NCBI GenBank assembly: GCA_015655075.1
Contig: JAATFT010000037.1
Coordinates: 1 to 38,577 of the forward strand
Reading direction: 5' to 3'
DNA from: Clostridiales bacterium
GTDB lineage: Bacteria; Bacillota; Clostridia; Lachnospirales; Lachnospiraceae
Length of the DNA stretch: 38,577 nucleotides
Shown here: positions 1 to 9,122 of the stretch, piece by piece
Position numbering within the stretch: the first letter of the stretch is position 1
Layout: each line of letters opens with the position of its first letter
Notes under the pieces: generated by a model
The model's input: the letters and a program-made list of their open reading frames with translations, nothing else
What the model was told of the DNA's origin: nothing
The model's database searches: none
Made by a program: the position numbers and the translations under genes

Positions 1-62
1 CCAGAGTTTTTACCTTGCCCCGATTTTTCCGGATTTAGTTTTATGTTACTTACGTCTGCCAT
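1..62 (-). CDS. Start of an unidentified gene (partial)
   Basis: An ATG at 62 is preceded by a strong AAGGAGG ribosome site with about 9 bases of spacing, and the frame stays open to the window edge. The first residues read MADVSNIKLNPEKSGQGKNS. About 20 codons are visible, too few to name a family. A plausible promoter lies upstream (151-179), so I regard it as a real gene start rather than a chance ORF. Confidence 0.5.
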   Translation of the reverse strand, partial: MADVSNIKLNPEKSGQGKNS

Positions 63-150
63 AAGGTCAGTCCTCCTTTGTTCTTTAATCGAATTATCTT
101 ATCATATTCATTTTATTTATTTTGTGTACACTGTGCAATTTAATACATTT

Positions 151-179
151 ATTTTATCCTATAATTGTAAACATTTCAA
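151..179 (-). promoter_or_regulatory. Putative sigma-70-type promoter of the gene at the left edge
   Basis: On the minus strand the sequence reads TTGAAA, 17 bases, TAAAAT, about 90 bases before the start at 62. Spacing is ideal and 10 of 12 consensus positions match. The assignment rests only on this match and on its position ahead of a strong ribosome site. Confidence 0.4.
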
Positions 180-257
180 TATGTCTTGAGTTTTTCCGTA
201 CTTTTATCCACACAGTTCGATTTCAACAGGATTCGTTCCTGTCAGCATTTTTTCTGA

Positions 258-890
258 AATTCATTCTTCCAAGGAAAAAACTTCACCTCCATTAATGATA
301 TTACCTTCGCTGCCATGGAGCGTGGAAAAAAGCTGTTTGGCAAAGCCACATTTGTCATGGACAGAGGCTACGATGACAACAAGATGTTCCTAAAACCGGA
401 TGAATTACAGCAGGATTATGTGATCCGTCTCACTGCAAAGCGCAAGCTTCTTTATCATAATAAATGGACCCCTGCAACCGAACTGCGAAACCGCAGGAAA
501 GGCAAAGCAAAAATGAATCTGTTCTATAAAGGGAAGAACCAGGAAGCCTATCTTTCCCATGTAAAAGTACAGATTACCGCATCCGGAAAAGATATTTATT
601 TCGTTCTGGTTTATGGCATACGGAAGCTGAAAGCAATCAATGCTTTAAATTTTTATATCACTTTATGCATTGCATTTCTTGCACAGATGTCAATGAAATC
701 CGAAGTAAATGCCCTTAAAGTTTCCATCATACGGACAGCAGATCCCATCAGAGAAACGGTATATTTCTGCTATTACCGACTGGCAAAAGGTATCTGTGGT
801 ATTCTGTCGTATGCAAAAGAAGGCGTCAGGCTATGGTTTAGGACAAAGCGTCCTGCATACCGTCAATTATGCCTTAAGCTGAGCATTTAA
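258..890 (+). pseudogene. IS4-type DDE transposase, C-terminal remnant
   Basis: The frame opens at 258 just after a stop and runs to TAA at 890. The first methionine is at 315, but the frame makes transposase-like sense upstream of it. The block VMDRGYDDNKMF is the second-Asp region of IS4/IS1634-type DDE transposases (F-x-DRGYD), and the rest matches their C-terminal half in character, including a basic tail. The N-terminal catalytic part and the left IS end are missing, so the copy cannot be autonomous. It borders the broken toxin locus and may have helped disrupt it. Confidence 0.75.
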
Positions 891-1127
891 ATAGATAAAA
901 GAATATTTCTCCCAAAGTCCGGTTTCAGACGGGGTTTATTAAAGTGCCTCTATTCTTAAAACTGCTTTTTAATTTTTTCAAAAAATGGCAGATTGGTACT
1001 TTGGAAAAACATATTTCATTTTTAATTACAGTTTGCGGAAACTCAAGGCACTAGAATAAAACTATTACAAATTCTTACAGCAAATTATTGAGTTTTAAAA
1101 GTTATTCTAAATTTAGGCTATCATAAA

Positions 1128-1573
1128 TCAGCCTAATAATTCATCATTATATGGATTATTTTCTAATATTTCATCTAACATTTTTTCCCCTAATTGATAA
1201 TACTTTTCATTTATGTTTGACAAAAGTTCCAACTGTTTGGTAAATATTATTCTTCTCCAATCCTTTCCTTCTATTTTATTTTTTGCCGCATAATCTATTG
1301 ACAACGTTGACACAAATCCCCAACACTGTTTAAAAATATCTCATCAATATCTTTTGAAACAATCTCTTCGTCTATGCCTCCTCTATCACCTACTGCTGCC
1401 CAGTGATATCCTTTTTCATCGGAAAAAATATATACTCCATGTTCATAATCGGGTGAAACTATCTGAAAGTGTAATTGTGAAAAATATTTTTCTATATCAA
1501 TTTGTTGATTTTTACCAATTATTTGATACAGTTCCTTGATCTTTTTAGAAACTTCTTGTGTTGTCATTTTCAT
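1128..1573 (-). pseudogene. Imm63-family immunity protein, frameshifted
   Basis: Two overlapping reading frames make one protein. The first (1573 down to 1295) starts MKMTTQEVSKKI and ends in SVGDLCQRCQ. The second carries on from about 1313 with STLSIDYAAKNKIEGKDWRR and ends in NNPYNDELLG. The second half resembles the C-terminus of Imm63 immunity proteins as I know it: [K/R]xxEGxDxRRxxFxKQLELL, then EIL..NPYxD. Restoring one base near 1300-1313 would rejoin the frames to about 150 residues, the usual family length. The start codon overlaps the stop of the upstream toxin remnant (ATGA, 1570-1573), the translational coupling expected of a toxin/immunity pair. The family call is from memory of its pattern; the frameshift is seen directly. 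Confidence 0.7.
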
Positions 1574-2080
1574 TTTTTAACTAAATATCCATTAAATACA
1601 TACCATTGTATTGACTTTGGCAACTTATATTGTATTCCTAATCCTGCATCCCCTACCAAAGTAATACTGTTGCTTGTTCAACTCCGTCAATAGGCTTAAC
1701 CACTTTATACTCAATGTATGTTGATGGATCTGTATTGGGAGGAAGTTACAATCGGCTAGGTGATGCCCCTGTCTCCGTCACGTATGCACTCGTTTCACTT
1801 GGAACACCATATCTTCCAACAGAAATTGTATTTTCTTTTCCCAATGAAACTATCTGTTATGTACCTGGTATTGCTCCATTATTGGGTGGATAATTCATTT
1901 TTCCATCCGCTTTGCACCATCCATCATAAATAGTTCCGTTTGCATATTCTCCAGTCCTTCTACTTTCTTCCATTTCCAATATCCATCATACCTCGCAGCT
2001 TCTTCTGGTGACATCATATCTGCAAAAGATGTTGATGAACCACCCTTAATACCAGCACCCGAACCCTCTTTTAAAAACAA
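1570..2080 (-). pseudogene. TNT-like NAD glycohydrolase toxin C-terminus, degraded
   Basis: Read on the minus strand from about 2080, an open piece contains MSPEEAARYDGYWKWKK and runs into PPNNGAIPGT, stop, then VGRYGVPSETSAYVTETG, stop, then IEYKVVKPIDGVEQATVLLW. After a one-base frameshift it ends GIQYKLPKSIQWYVFNGYL. This order (RYG-xP-G/S, an arm with Y-x-V-x-KPI, W-hinge, G-x-QY, closing N-G-Y-L) is the layout of the TNT domain (tuberculosis necrotizing toxin, an NAD+ glycohydrolase). Two in-frame stops and one frameshift show the gene is dead. The delivery N-terminus is missing; the sialidase-like gene ends only 28 bases away. Its stop overlaps the immunity gene start. Confidence 0.7.
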
Positions 2081-2107
2081 GCACCGGTTTCCTTTTGACT
2101 ATTTATT

Positions 2108-3295
2108 TTATCGCCTGCAGGGCATGGAAGCGTCGTTTTCCGCCCCATAACAGATTTTATCGCCCCGGATCCACTTTTCGTCGACACATACATATTTAAT
2201 ACATTTTCTTTTTCCAAACTTCATATTTCCCCAGCTGTATGCCACATGGATTTTTCCGTCAAATCCCTGCATCATTACCGGGTATTCGTATCTGCCGTTG
2301 TTTATATCATTCCATTTCCCGGTAAAACCTTCTCCTGCTTCTATTATTCTTCTATAGGGCCAGGTTATTCCCCCGTCCTCAGAAATTGCAAGGGCTACCG
2401 GACATCTTTGGTCCGGCCAGACCGTTCTTGTGATATCATCATTAAAAGAAACCGGATTATAGGAAATTCCTATGGCACCGCTTTTTAACCGGATTGCAGA
2501 AATACTGGAATTATTGTTCGGCAGCTCCGTAGGAACCGGTACGCTCCAGGTATCTCCGTAATCCTCCGATCTGGATATATAGATGTTATCCGCAAAACGG
2601 CTTCTGAAAAGAGCCGTAAGCCTTCCGGGTTCTGTTTCCACGATATTGGCATGTACCCTTCCCTGGCTTTTGGGAACGGCAGCCTCCCTCCAGCTCATTC
2701 CTGAGTCATCGGATATCTGCATGACCGTTATATCGCTTCCGTTCCTTGTGTTATCACAAAAACAGATCCAATTTCCAAATATCCACCGTCCATTTGATAA
2801 AATCTGGATTTTCTGCCTGCAAAAGGAGCCCGGCCTATTAAATATAACTTTCCTTTCTCCCCAGGTATACCCATTATCTTTTGATATCCTGCGTCTGATT
2901 TCAGCCGTATACTGAAGGTTAAATCCTTCTTTGGTTTCCGGTGTCCTTGCAGTCTGCGCCGTATACGTAATCCAGATATGACCTTCCGGCGTAAAGAACA
3001 AGGACGGATTCTGTTCGGAACGGGCGGGATCATCCGATATTTTAACCGGATTGGTCCATACGCTGGAACCGGCATTTAATCTGGACAGCACAATACCGAC
3101 ATCCGCATTTCCTTCATCCGTTCCCGCAAACCAGCAGCAAAGGATGTCTCCGTTTGGCAGCTCCAGAAGATCAGCCGCATGGCAACTCTTATACGGAGCA
3201 TTGGGAATACGCGATTCAATCGTATCCATTAATACGTTCTTGTATAATTTTCCGTTTTCTTCTATTATTTCAATATTTATATATTCTCTGTTCAT
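2108..3295 (-). CDS. Cytoplasmic sialidase-fold (BNR-repeat) glycoside hydrolase-like protein
   Basis: This 395-residue protein has no signal peptide, so it should act on imported sugar. It carries the N-terminal RIP motif (R29) that holds one arginine of the sialidase carboxylate-binding triad, and four Asp-boxes (S-x-D-x-G-x-T/S-W at 138, 195, 243 and 305) about 55 residues apart, as in a six-bladed propeller. The YEYP segment near 336 is typical of the BNR_2 branch, usually annotated exo-alpha-sialidase. ATG with AGGAGG upstream. It is the last gene of the transporter/aldolase/kinase cluster, 19 bases after the permease. The sialidase fold also covers enzymes that release Kdo- or Dha-type ulosonic acids; in this context an acidic-sugar hydrolase is likely, but sialic acid specificity is not shown. 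Confidence 0.75.
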   Translation of the reverse strand: MNREYINIEIIEENGKLYKNVLMDTIESRIPNAPYKSCHAADLLELPNGDILCCWFAGTDEGNADVGIVLSRLNAGSSVWTNPVKISDDPARSEQNPSLFFTPEGHIWITYTAQTARTPETKEGFNLQYTAEIRRRISKDNGYTWGERKVIFNRPGSFCRQKIQILSNGRWIFGNWICFCDNTRNGSDITVMQISDDSGMSWREAAVPKSQGRVHANIVETEPGRLTALFRSRFADNIYISRSEDYGDTWSVPVPTELPNNNSSISAIRLKSGAIGISYNPVSFNDDITRTVWPDQRCPVALAISEDGGITWPYRRIIEAGEGFTGKWNDINNGRYEYPVMMQGFDGKIHVAYSWGNMKFGKRKCIKYVCVDEKWIRGDKICYGAENDASMPCRR

Positions 3296-3314
3296 AGTAA
3301 CCTCCTGTATCCGT

Positions 3315-4211
3315 TTAACCCTTAACGGACCCGATCAAAATCCCTTTCTTAAAATATTTCTGTACAAAAGGATAAATACAGGCAATGGGTGTCATTGCAA
3401 TGAAAATAGCGGCCGCTTTCATATTATTCTGGTTTAGGGTAAATCCGTTCCGCATAACATTGGTAAAAACGGTGCCCGAATTGCCGGAGGTAATAACAAC
3501 GCTTTTCAATATCTGCTGGATTGTCTTCAGATTATCCGATTTTAAAAACATCTGGGGGACCAGATACTGATTCCAGATACTTACGGCATTAAACAGGCCA
3601 ATGGTTGCCAGGATGGGCTTGGATATGGGAAGGAAAACCTTCGTCAGGGTCTGGAAATCCGTCCCTCCGTCAATAAACGCCGCTTCTTCAAGCTCTGCCG
3701 GCAAACCGTCCAGAAATGCTTTTGTAATAAGTAAAAACTGTGTATTGATCGCTCCCGGCACAATCATAACCCAGATGTTATCAATAAATCCAAGTTTACT
3801 GTAAACAATATATTGGGGGATAATACCCGCTTCAAATACCCAGGTAATCACAAACAATGTCATAATGACGTAGCGCTGCTTAAGTCTCGGCCGAGACAAC
3901 GCATAAGCCGTAATGTAAGTAAATACCACCGCTATTAATGTCCCAAATAACGTATAGATAAAAGAATTCTTCATTCCCGTAAATATATCAAATTTGGGAT
4001 TTGTAAGTACATACTTAAAGGATTCTATATTAAATCCCTTTGGGAAAAAATCTACCTGTCCCCGGGTTAAAAAAGTTCCGTCACTGCAGGCAATAAATAA
4101 AATATAAAGGAATGGATAAATACAAACGACAGCAATCAATAATAAAACAGTATTATTCACCGAATCAAATACGGTAATCCTTCTTTTGTTCCTAATACTA
4201 CTTTTTTTCAA
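3315..4211 (-). CDS. Sugar ABC transporter permease, LplC/YtcP type
   Basis: This 298-residue inner-membrane permease has about six hydrophobic segments and the EAA loop (EEAAFIDGG, near 175) that docks the ATPase. The ending SVKG is usual for the MalG/LplC branch. The best start is TTG at 4211, preceded by an AAGGGATG ribosome site at somewhat long spacing. It follows the partner permease by 21 bases and precedes the sialidase-like gene. LplC/YtcP systems import oligosaccharides, including pectin-derived ones. No ATPase gene is in the cluster; such systems commonly share an MsmX-type ATPase encoded elsewhere. Confidence 0.9.
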   Translation of the reverse strand: MKKSSIRNKRRITVFDSVNNTVLLLIAVVCIYPFLYILFIACSDGTFLTRGQVDFFPKGFNIESFKYVLTNPKFDIFTGMKNSFIYTLFGTLIAVVFTYITAYALSRPRLKQRYVIMTLFVITWVFEAGIIPQYIVYSKLGFIDNIWVMIVPGAINTQFLLITKAFLDGLPAELEEAAFIDGGTDFQTLTKVFLPISKPILATIGLFNAVSIWNQYLVPQMFLKSDNLKTIQQILKSVVITSGNSGTVFTNVMRNGFTLNQNNMKAAAIFIAMTPIACIYPFVQKYFKKGILIGSVKG

Positions 4212-4232
4212 TATTTATTCACATCCCTTCTA

Positions 4233-5222
4233 TCAGAATAATCTGGTTTCCGCATATTTGTCAGCAGCTTTATTGGTAAGCATTACCAGAATGAATGCAA
4301 GAATCGATTTCAGCAGATTCACCGCCGTACCATAACTGTAATTAGGGAAACCGGAGCTCTCAAAAGCAATACGATAAACATAGGTCTGAATTACATCCGC
4401 GGTAGAATACACACTGGAGTTATACATTAATAGAATTCTGTCTAAATCTACCGTAAAAATATTGCCCACACTGATAATAAACATGGTGATAACGGAAACA
4501 GCGATAGATGGCAGCGTAATATGCAACATCTTAACCCAACGGTTTGCGCCGTCCACTTCCGCCGCTTCATATAAGGCCGGATCAACCGCCGTCATCGCCG
4601 CAATGTAGATAACTGCGGAATACCCAAAGGTCTGCCATACCTGCAGGAAAACATACATGGGCCTGAACCAGGCGGGACTTGCCTGAAAATGAATCGCCGT
4701 TTTGCCCATGGCTTTAATTAAATTATTTACAATTCCGTTTGTCGGAGAAAGCATCGTAAAAAGAATGCTGACCATAACCGCGGAAGATATAAAATAAGGC
4801 AGAAAACTTAACGACTGAACAAAACCGTGAATTGCTTTTTGCTTAATCTCATTCAGGAACAGCGCAAAAATAATGGGAATAGGAAATACTACAACTAAGG
4901 AAAGTACCGCCAGAATAATAGTATTTTTTAAAAGTTTAAGCATATAGGGATCATGAAATATTTTAATAAACCATTTAAATCCCGCCCACTCGCTTCCTAA
5001 TATTCCTTTAAAGGCACTGAAGTTTTCAAAAGCAATTACCATTCCAAAAAGCGGGCCGAATTTAAACAATATTAAACTGATGATACCTGGCAATAAAAGC
5101 AAATATAGCTGTCTGTTTTTCTTTAAGTCTTTTTTTATACGTTGCTTAAGCGGTTTTTTTGTCAAAGGAATTGTAACTGCTTTATTTCCTTTTCCCAATA
5201 TTTTCATCCCTTTCTTTTTCAT
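4233..5222 (-). CDS. Sugar ABC transporter permease, LplB/YteP type
   Basis: This 329-residue permease has a basic N-terminus, six predicted membrane segments and the EAA loop (EAAEVDGANRW, from 219). The FGPLFGMVIAFENF region near 55 is characteristic of the LplB/YteP branch. It pairs with the downstream LplC-type permease and the upstream lipoprotein. The ribosome site at 5222 is poor; a second ATG sits five codons in, so the exact start is uncertain. A strong mRNA hairpin (5231-5295) separates it from the lipoprotein gene and could set the usual excess of binding protein over permease. Confidence 0.9.
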   Translation of the reverse strand: MKKKGMKILGKGNKAVTIPLTKKPLKQRIKKDLKKNRQLYLLLLPGIISLILFKFGPLFGMVIAFENFSAFKGILGSEWAGFKWFIKIFHDPYMLKLLKNTIILAVLSLVVVFPIPIIFALFLNEIKQKAIHGFVQSLSFLPYFISSAVMVSILFTMLSPTNGIVNNLIKAMGKTAIHFQASPAWFRPMYVFLQVWQTFGYSAVIYIAAMTAVDPALYEAAEVDGANRWVKMLHITLPSIAVSVITMFIISVGNIFTVDLDRILLMYNSSVYSTADVIQTYVYRIAFESSGFPNYSYGTAVNLLKSILAFILVMLTNKAADKYAETRLF

Positions 5223-5230
5223 TCTGACAA

Positions 5231-5295
5231 GGGGTATCGCACGAAACGTTTAACCGCCATATATAGCACATAATAGCGTCAGTGCGACAGTCCCC
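5231..5295 (-). promoter_or_regulatory. Intercistronic hairpin between lipoprotein and permease genes
   Basis: GGGG-TA-TCGCAC at 5231-5242 pairs with GTGCGA-CAGT-CCCC at 5282-5295, giving a two-part stem around a 39-base loop. There is no T-run, so it looks more like an mRNA-stabilising or processing hairpin than a full terminator. Confidence 0.5.
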
Positions 5296-5330
5296 ATAAT
5301 CAAAAATAGTTATTATCGGAATATACTTAA

Positions 5331-6971
5331 TTATTTACTAAAAGTATCAGTATACGCTTCCTGCTGAATCTTTTCAATATCGGATAATCCCAGACCGTCC
5401 ATTTCCTGAACAAATGCATTCCAGTTTGTCTCATTCAGTTCATTATCGCCGGTAATAAAATGTGTCAGACCGGAGCACTCTGCTTCATATACGGATGCAA
5501 CCAGGCCGGTAAGCTGTTCTTCCTTTTCTGTCGTATAAATTAAAGTGGGTCTTTCGAGGAAGTTTTCACTAATGAAATATTTGTTTGCCGCATCTGAAAT
5601 AAGATTTGTATTCCAACTGTAGAATGCCGTCTGGTCAACCGGTTTACATACGGTAAATCTGTCGCTTAAGAAAGACCATTTCTTTTCACCGGATTCTTTC
5701 GACTCTTCTGTCGTATAATCCGCAAGGAAGGATTTGGTATTGTCGCTTCCCGTTTGGAAACTCTCGCCTTCAACACCCCAGTTAGCTAATGTAATACCTT
5801 CTTCGCTATAGAAATAGTCAATAAATTTAAGAATCGTTGCAATTTTTTCTTCGTCACAGGAAGAATTTACTGCCGTAACACATCCGCTTTGATATAAAGT
5901 TGAAGTAGTTACAGGAATGGTTTTTCCATTGGCATCCTGAAAGAAATTTAATACCTGCATATCATAATCCGGATTATTATCAGGCCCGCCGTTTTCCATA
6001 AACCATTCCGCACGGTTATAATAATCGTAGAATACACTTGCCGAACCTTCTAACGTTTGGGATTCCCAATCTCCTTCACTATTCGTTCCTGAAATCCACA
6101 ATGGATTGATAAGTCCTTTGTCATACCAAAGCTTCATGGTTTCAATCCAGCCGTATGCTCCGTCCGCCTTTATATTAAAGGAACCATCTTTTTCATGATT
6201 ATAGTATACACCGCCCGAACCGTTGGCATCGGCGTAGCTTGCCGCACCAAACCATGCTGCAAAACGTAATGCGCTGTCCCTGCCCGATAGCGGATAGTAA
6301 TTATCATCCTCCTCGCCGTAATATGATTTTAAAGTTTCCAATGCCGTTGTAAAATCATCGACCGTTTTAACTTTTGAGGCATCGATACCTGCTTCTTTGA
6401 ACTGGTCGGCGCGATAACCGATTAAGTCTGCAAAAATAGGTGATTCCTTTACCAATCCATAGATAGCGCCGTTTTCGCTGGTAACATACGCCGCATAATC
6501 AGTATTTGCATCAATATAAGCCTGCAAATTCGGAGCATACTTTGCAATGTAAGGAGCAAGATCTGCAAAAGCACCCTGTCCACCATATACCTTTGCCTGT
6601 GCCAGATTAACCATTGCGGAATCCGGAAGGGTTCCGCTGGCAATCCTCTGATCAACTTCCGTATAAGTATCGTCAATTTCTTCCGGTCCTTCCACATATT
6701 CAACATGAATTCCCGTATTTTCTTCTGCTGCATCATACCATTTCAGTTCTTTAATCCAGTCAATATACTGGGAACGCATGAACATGGTATAGGAATTTGA
6801 TGTACTTCCGGCTGTTTCGTCCGTTGTTTTTGCCGAACCGCCCGATTCATTCCCCGAACCGGAGGAGTTTTCGCTGTCTCCCGATTTCGAAGAAGAACCG
6901 CAGCCGGAAAATACTGCTGCCGTCATAATGACTGCAAGAAATAATGCCATAAATTTTTTAATGCTTTTCAT
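5331..6971 (-). CDS. Extracellular solute-binding lipoprotein of the LplABC-type transporter
   Basis: This 546-residue protein starts with a lipoprotein signal (MKSIKKFMALFLAV, then a lipobox ending FSGC, lipidated Cys near 24) and a Ser/Gly-rich linker, so it is anchored outside the membrane. Size and layout match large LplA/YtcQ family-1 binding proteins for oligosaccharides. GGGAGGT lies 7-8 bases before the ATG. It is first of the transporter trio. Many aromatic and acidic residues are visible, but substrate cannot be read from sequence; the cluster suggests an acidic sugar. Confidence 0.9.
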   Translation of the reverse strand: MKSIKKFMALFLAVIMTAAVFSGCGSSSKSGDSENSSGSGNESGGSAKTTDETAGSTSNSYTMFMRSQYIDWIKELKWYDAAEENTGIHVEYVEGPEEIDDTYTEVDQRIASGTLPDSAMVNLAQAKVYGGQGAFADLAPYIAKYAPNLQAYIDANTDYAAYVTSENGAIYGLVKESPIFADLIGYRADQFKEAGIDASKVKTVDDFTTALETLKSYYGEEDDNYYPLSGRDSALRFAAWFGAASYADANGSGGVYYNHEKDGSFNIKADGAYGWIETMKLWYDKGLINPLWISGTNSEGDWESQTLEGSASVFYDYYNRAEWFMENGGPDNNPDYDMQVLNFFQDANGKTIPVTTSTLYQSGCVTAVNSSCDEEKIATILKFIDYFYSEEGITLANWGVEGESFQTGSDNTKSFLADYTTEESKESGEKKWSFLSDRFTVCKPVDQTAFYSWNTNLISDAANKYFISENFLERPTLIYTTEKEEQLTGLVASVYEAECSGLTHFITGDNELNETNWNAFVQEMDGLGLSDIEKIQQEAYTDTFSK

Positions 6972-7010
6972 GAAAATACCTCCCTTTTAATTTTAACTTT
7001 ATTATATTAC

Positions 7011-7060
7011 GGCGGTAAAACACCGCCTTTTCCCAGAAGATTAAAAGCATCTTCCGGGAA
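7011..7060 (-). promoter_or_regulatory. Tandem hairpins between pdxA-like and lipoprotein genes
   Basis: Two adjacent stems are visible: GGCGGT/ACCGCC (7011-7027) with a 5-base loop, and TTCCCAGAAGAT/ATCTTCCGGGAA (7030-7060) with one mismatch. Minus-strand transcripts from the enzyme genes pass through both before the lipoprotein. No good U-run follows on that strand, so partial termination or 3'-end protection is likelier than a full stop. Confidence 0.45.
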
Positions 7061-7138
7061 ATTTATTATGATCAGTCCGCCTTGTATACTTTGTTAACTG
7101 CCTGGAAACATCCGTCGGTCAATTCACCGTCATCAATT

Positions 7139-8161
7139 TCAACTTGCAAAACTGATAGCATAATCAATCGCATTTACCAGACTTAATTCACTCGCCGTGC
7201 CTGTCCAGGCTTGGTCAAAAGCGGTTCCATGATCCACCGAAGTCCGGATAATCGGTAAACCCAATGTTATATTTACACCTTCCACAGTATCCCATTTTTT
7301 TAAATCCCTATTGTATACAAAACCAATTACTTTTAAAGGTATATGTCCCTGATCATGATACATTGCAACAACCATATCATAATAGCCTCCCCTGGCCTTC
7401 GAAAAAATACTGTCCGGAGGAACCGGTCCCTGAGCATTGATTCCCTTTTTTTTCGCATCCATAATTGCAGGAATAATTTCCGTTTGCTCTTCCGTACCGA
7501 ATAAGCCGTTCTCCCCGCAGTGGGGGTTTAACCCGGCCACTCCTATTACGGGACGGACAATTTTCATATCGGCGCACGCCCGGTTTGCAATTTCAATCAC
7601 CTCAAGAACCCGTTCCCGCGTAACCAGGTTACAGGCCTCTTTTAAGGAAACATGAGTAGATACATGTACTACGCGTAAATTTTTATAAGCAAGCATCATG
7701 GTAAACTTTTTTGTTCCGGTAAAGTCGGCATAAATTTCCGTGTGTCCGGAGTAGTGATGCCCCGCCCGATTAACCGCCTCTTTATTTATTGCATTTGTAA
7801 CCGTAGCGTCCACTTCATGATTCATTGCCAGCTCAATTACTTTTTTAACATACTGAAACGCCGCCTCACCTGCCATAACCGATACCGTTCCGGTTTTAAG
7901 GTTTTGTATATCCACAAGCCCCATATCCAGAACATCGATTGTACCAAAGGTAAACGCCGCTTCCTTTACGCTCTTTACAGGATGAATCCGTATCTTTGCC
8001 CTGCCCACAATTATTTTTGCCTTATCCAATACGGCTGCATCACCAATGACAATTGGTGCACACCGCTCATATATTTGGGAATTGCTTAAGGCCTTTATCG
8101 TAATCTCAGGTCCAATACCGGCCGGATCTCCCATTGTAATTCCAATAATCGGTCTTTTCAT
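7139..8161 (-). CDS. pdxA2: PdxA-family dehydrogenase, probably 4-phospho-D-threonate 3-dehydrogenase
   Basis: The protein is 340 residues from the ATG at 8161, which has AAGGAGG 5 bases upstream; an upstream in-frame GTG/ATG lacks this. The start MKRPIIGITMGDPAGIGPE is the PdxA signature. Metal-binding His regions are present: GHTEIYADFTG, the MYHDQGHIPLK loop and the SVDHGTAFD C-terminal motif. PdxA proteins oxidise a phosphorylated four-carbon hydroxy acid with NAD. Beside a DUF1537 kinase, as here, the known role is oxidation and decarboxylation of 4-phospho-D-threonate or -erythronate to DHAP, not vitamin B6 synthesis. No PdxB or PdxJ neighbours are seen, which supports the catabolic reading. 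Confidence 0.88.
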   Translation of the reverse strand: MKRPIIGITMGDPAGIGPEITIKALSNSQIYERCAPIVIGDAAVLDKAKIIVGRAKIRIHPVKSVKEAAFTFGTIDVLDMGLVDIQNLKTGTVSVMAGEAAFQYVKKVIELAMNHEVDATVTNAINKEAVNRAGHHYSGHTEIYADFTGTKKFTMMLAYKNLRVVHVSTHVSLKEACNLVTRERVLEVIEIANRACADMKIVRPVIGVAGLNPHCGENGLFGTEEQTEIIPAIMDAKKKGINAQGPVPPDSIFSKARGGYYDMVVAMYHDQGHIPLKVIGFVYNRDLKKWDTVEGVNITLGLPIIRTSVDHGTAFDQAWTGTASELSLVNAIDYAISFAS

Positions 8162-8228
8162 ACCTGCCTCCTTCATAACGAAACATATTGCCATAATGAT
8201 TTGCTGTAAATGCTTCTTCTATACCTTT

Positions 8229-9122
8229 TTAATGAATTTCAAGCTGTTTATATTCATCCAAAACCTTTTTAATCGCTGCTATGCCTTCCGAAGACACCTG
8301 ATTAAACGGGCTTCTGCACTTTCCGACCGGATAACCTGACATAGCAGTTGCAGTCTTAACAATAGTATTTGGATTTCCATATTTAAAGCAGTTTCGAAAG
8401 CCTCTTATATTGTCCTGATATTCTTTCGCTTTTTTTAAATTGCCGCTGACAAAATTCTCATAAATCGCAACCATATTATAAGGAAAAACATTGGCACATC
8501 CGGCGATTCCTCCGGTTCCTCCTGCCATAAGATTCCAGAGTATCAGCGAGTCATTGCCGCAAAGAACCGAAAAATTCTTACCTTTGGTTTTTTCTATATA
8601 CTGGAGCATATTATCGAAATTTCCGCTGCTGTCCTTTACCCCGGCAATATTGTCCATGTCTGCCAATCCTGCCACGGTTTCCGGAAGCAATCCATTTCCG
8701 GTTCTGTCCGGAATATTGTAAAGAACAATGGGTAAATCCACGGCTTTTGCGACGGACATATAATGTCCGTAAATTTCTTCCTGCGAGGCTCTGGCAAAGT
8801 AAGGTGTTACGACGGAAAGCACGTCGGCGCCGAGTTTCTTTGCATTTTCCGAAAGCCGGACCGTGTCTTTTGTACCTACACACCCTGTGCCTGCGTATAT
8901 GGTAACCCTTCCGGCCGCCTCGTCAATTACGGCAGACAATACCTGTTCCTTTTCTTTTTCACTTAGTATATAGCCCTCTCCATTTGTCCCGGCTGTAAAT
9001 ATACCATGGATTCCCGCACCGATGAGACGGTTAACCTGATTTCTCAGCTCCTTTTCATTGATGCTTTCATCCTCATTCATAGGAGTTATAATTGGTGCAA
9101 TAATTCCTTTTACAGGCTTCAT
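8229..9122 (-). CDS. DapA/NanA-family class I aldolase
   Basis: The 297-residue TIM-barrel protein carries the GTNGE substrate-carboxylate loop (45-49), the proton-relay Tyr135 in YNIP and the Schiff-base Lys163 in GVKDSSG. These are the full catalytic set of the pyruvate-aldolase superfamily that includes dihydrodipicolinate synthase, N-acetylneuraminate lyase and sugar-acid aldolases or dehydratases. In a cluster of kinase, PdxA and sialidase-like hydrolase, catabolic cleavage of a 2-keto-3-deoxy acid to pyruvate is likelier than lysine synthesis. Its ATG overlaps the stop of the small upstream ORF (ATGA), showing coupled translation. Exact substrate unknown. Confidence 0.85.
   Translation of the reverse strand: MKPVKGIIAPIITPMNEDESINEKELRNQVNRLIGAGIHGIFTAGTNGEGYILSEKEKEQVLSAVIDEAAGRVTIYAGTGCVGTKDTVRLSENAKKLGADVLSVVTPYFARASQEEIYGHYMSVAKAVDLPIVLYNIPDRTGNGLLPETVAGLADMDNIAGVKDSSGNFDNMLQYIEKTKGKNFSVLCGNDSLILWNLMAGGTGGIAGCANVFPYNMVAIYENFVSGNLKKAKEYQDNIRGFRNCFKYGNPNTIVKTATAMSGYPVGKCRSPFNQVSSEGIAAIKKVLDEYKQLEIH

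Noticed and set aside
2246..3437. Several plus-strand open frames opposite the sialidase and permease genes
   Set aside because: They lack ribosome sites and lie in alternative frames of well-supported minus-strand genes; the same holds for similar frames across the window.
7072..7160. Short minus-strand frame ending EIDDGELTDGCFQAVNKVYK, overlapping the end of the PdxA-like gene
   Set aside because: About 33 codons with protein-like composition, but no ribosome site and no family match I can support. It may be the tail of a lost gene.
8229..9122. Annotation of the aldolase as lysine-biosynthetic DapA
   Set aside because: Neighbours are acid-sugar enzymes and transport genes; GTNGE replaces the usual G-(S/T)-T-G-E and no lysine genes are nearby.
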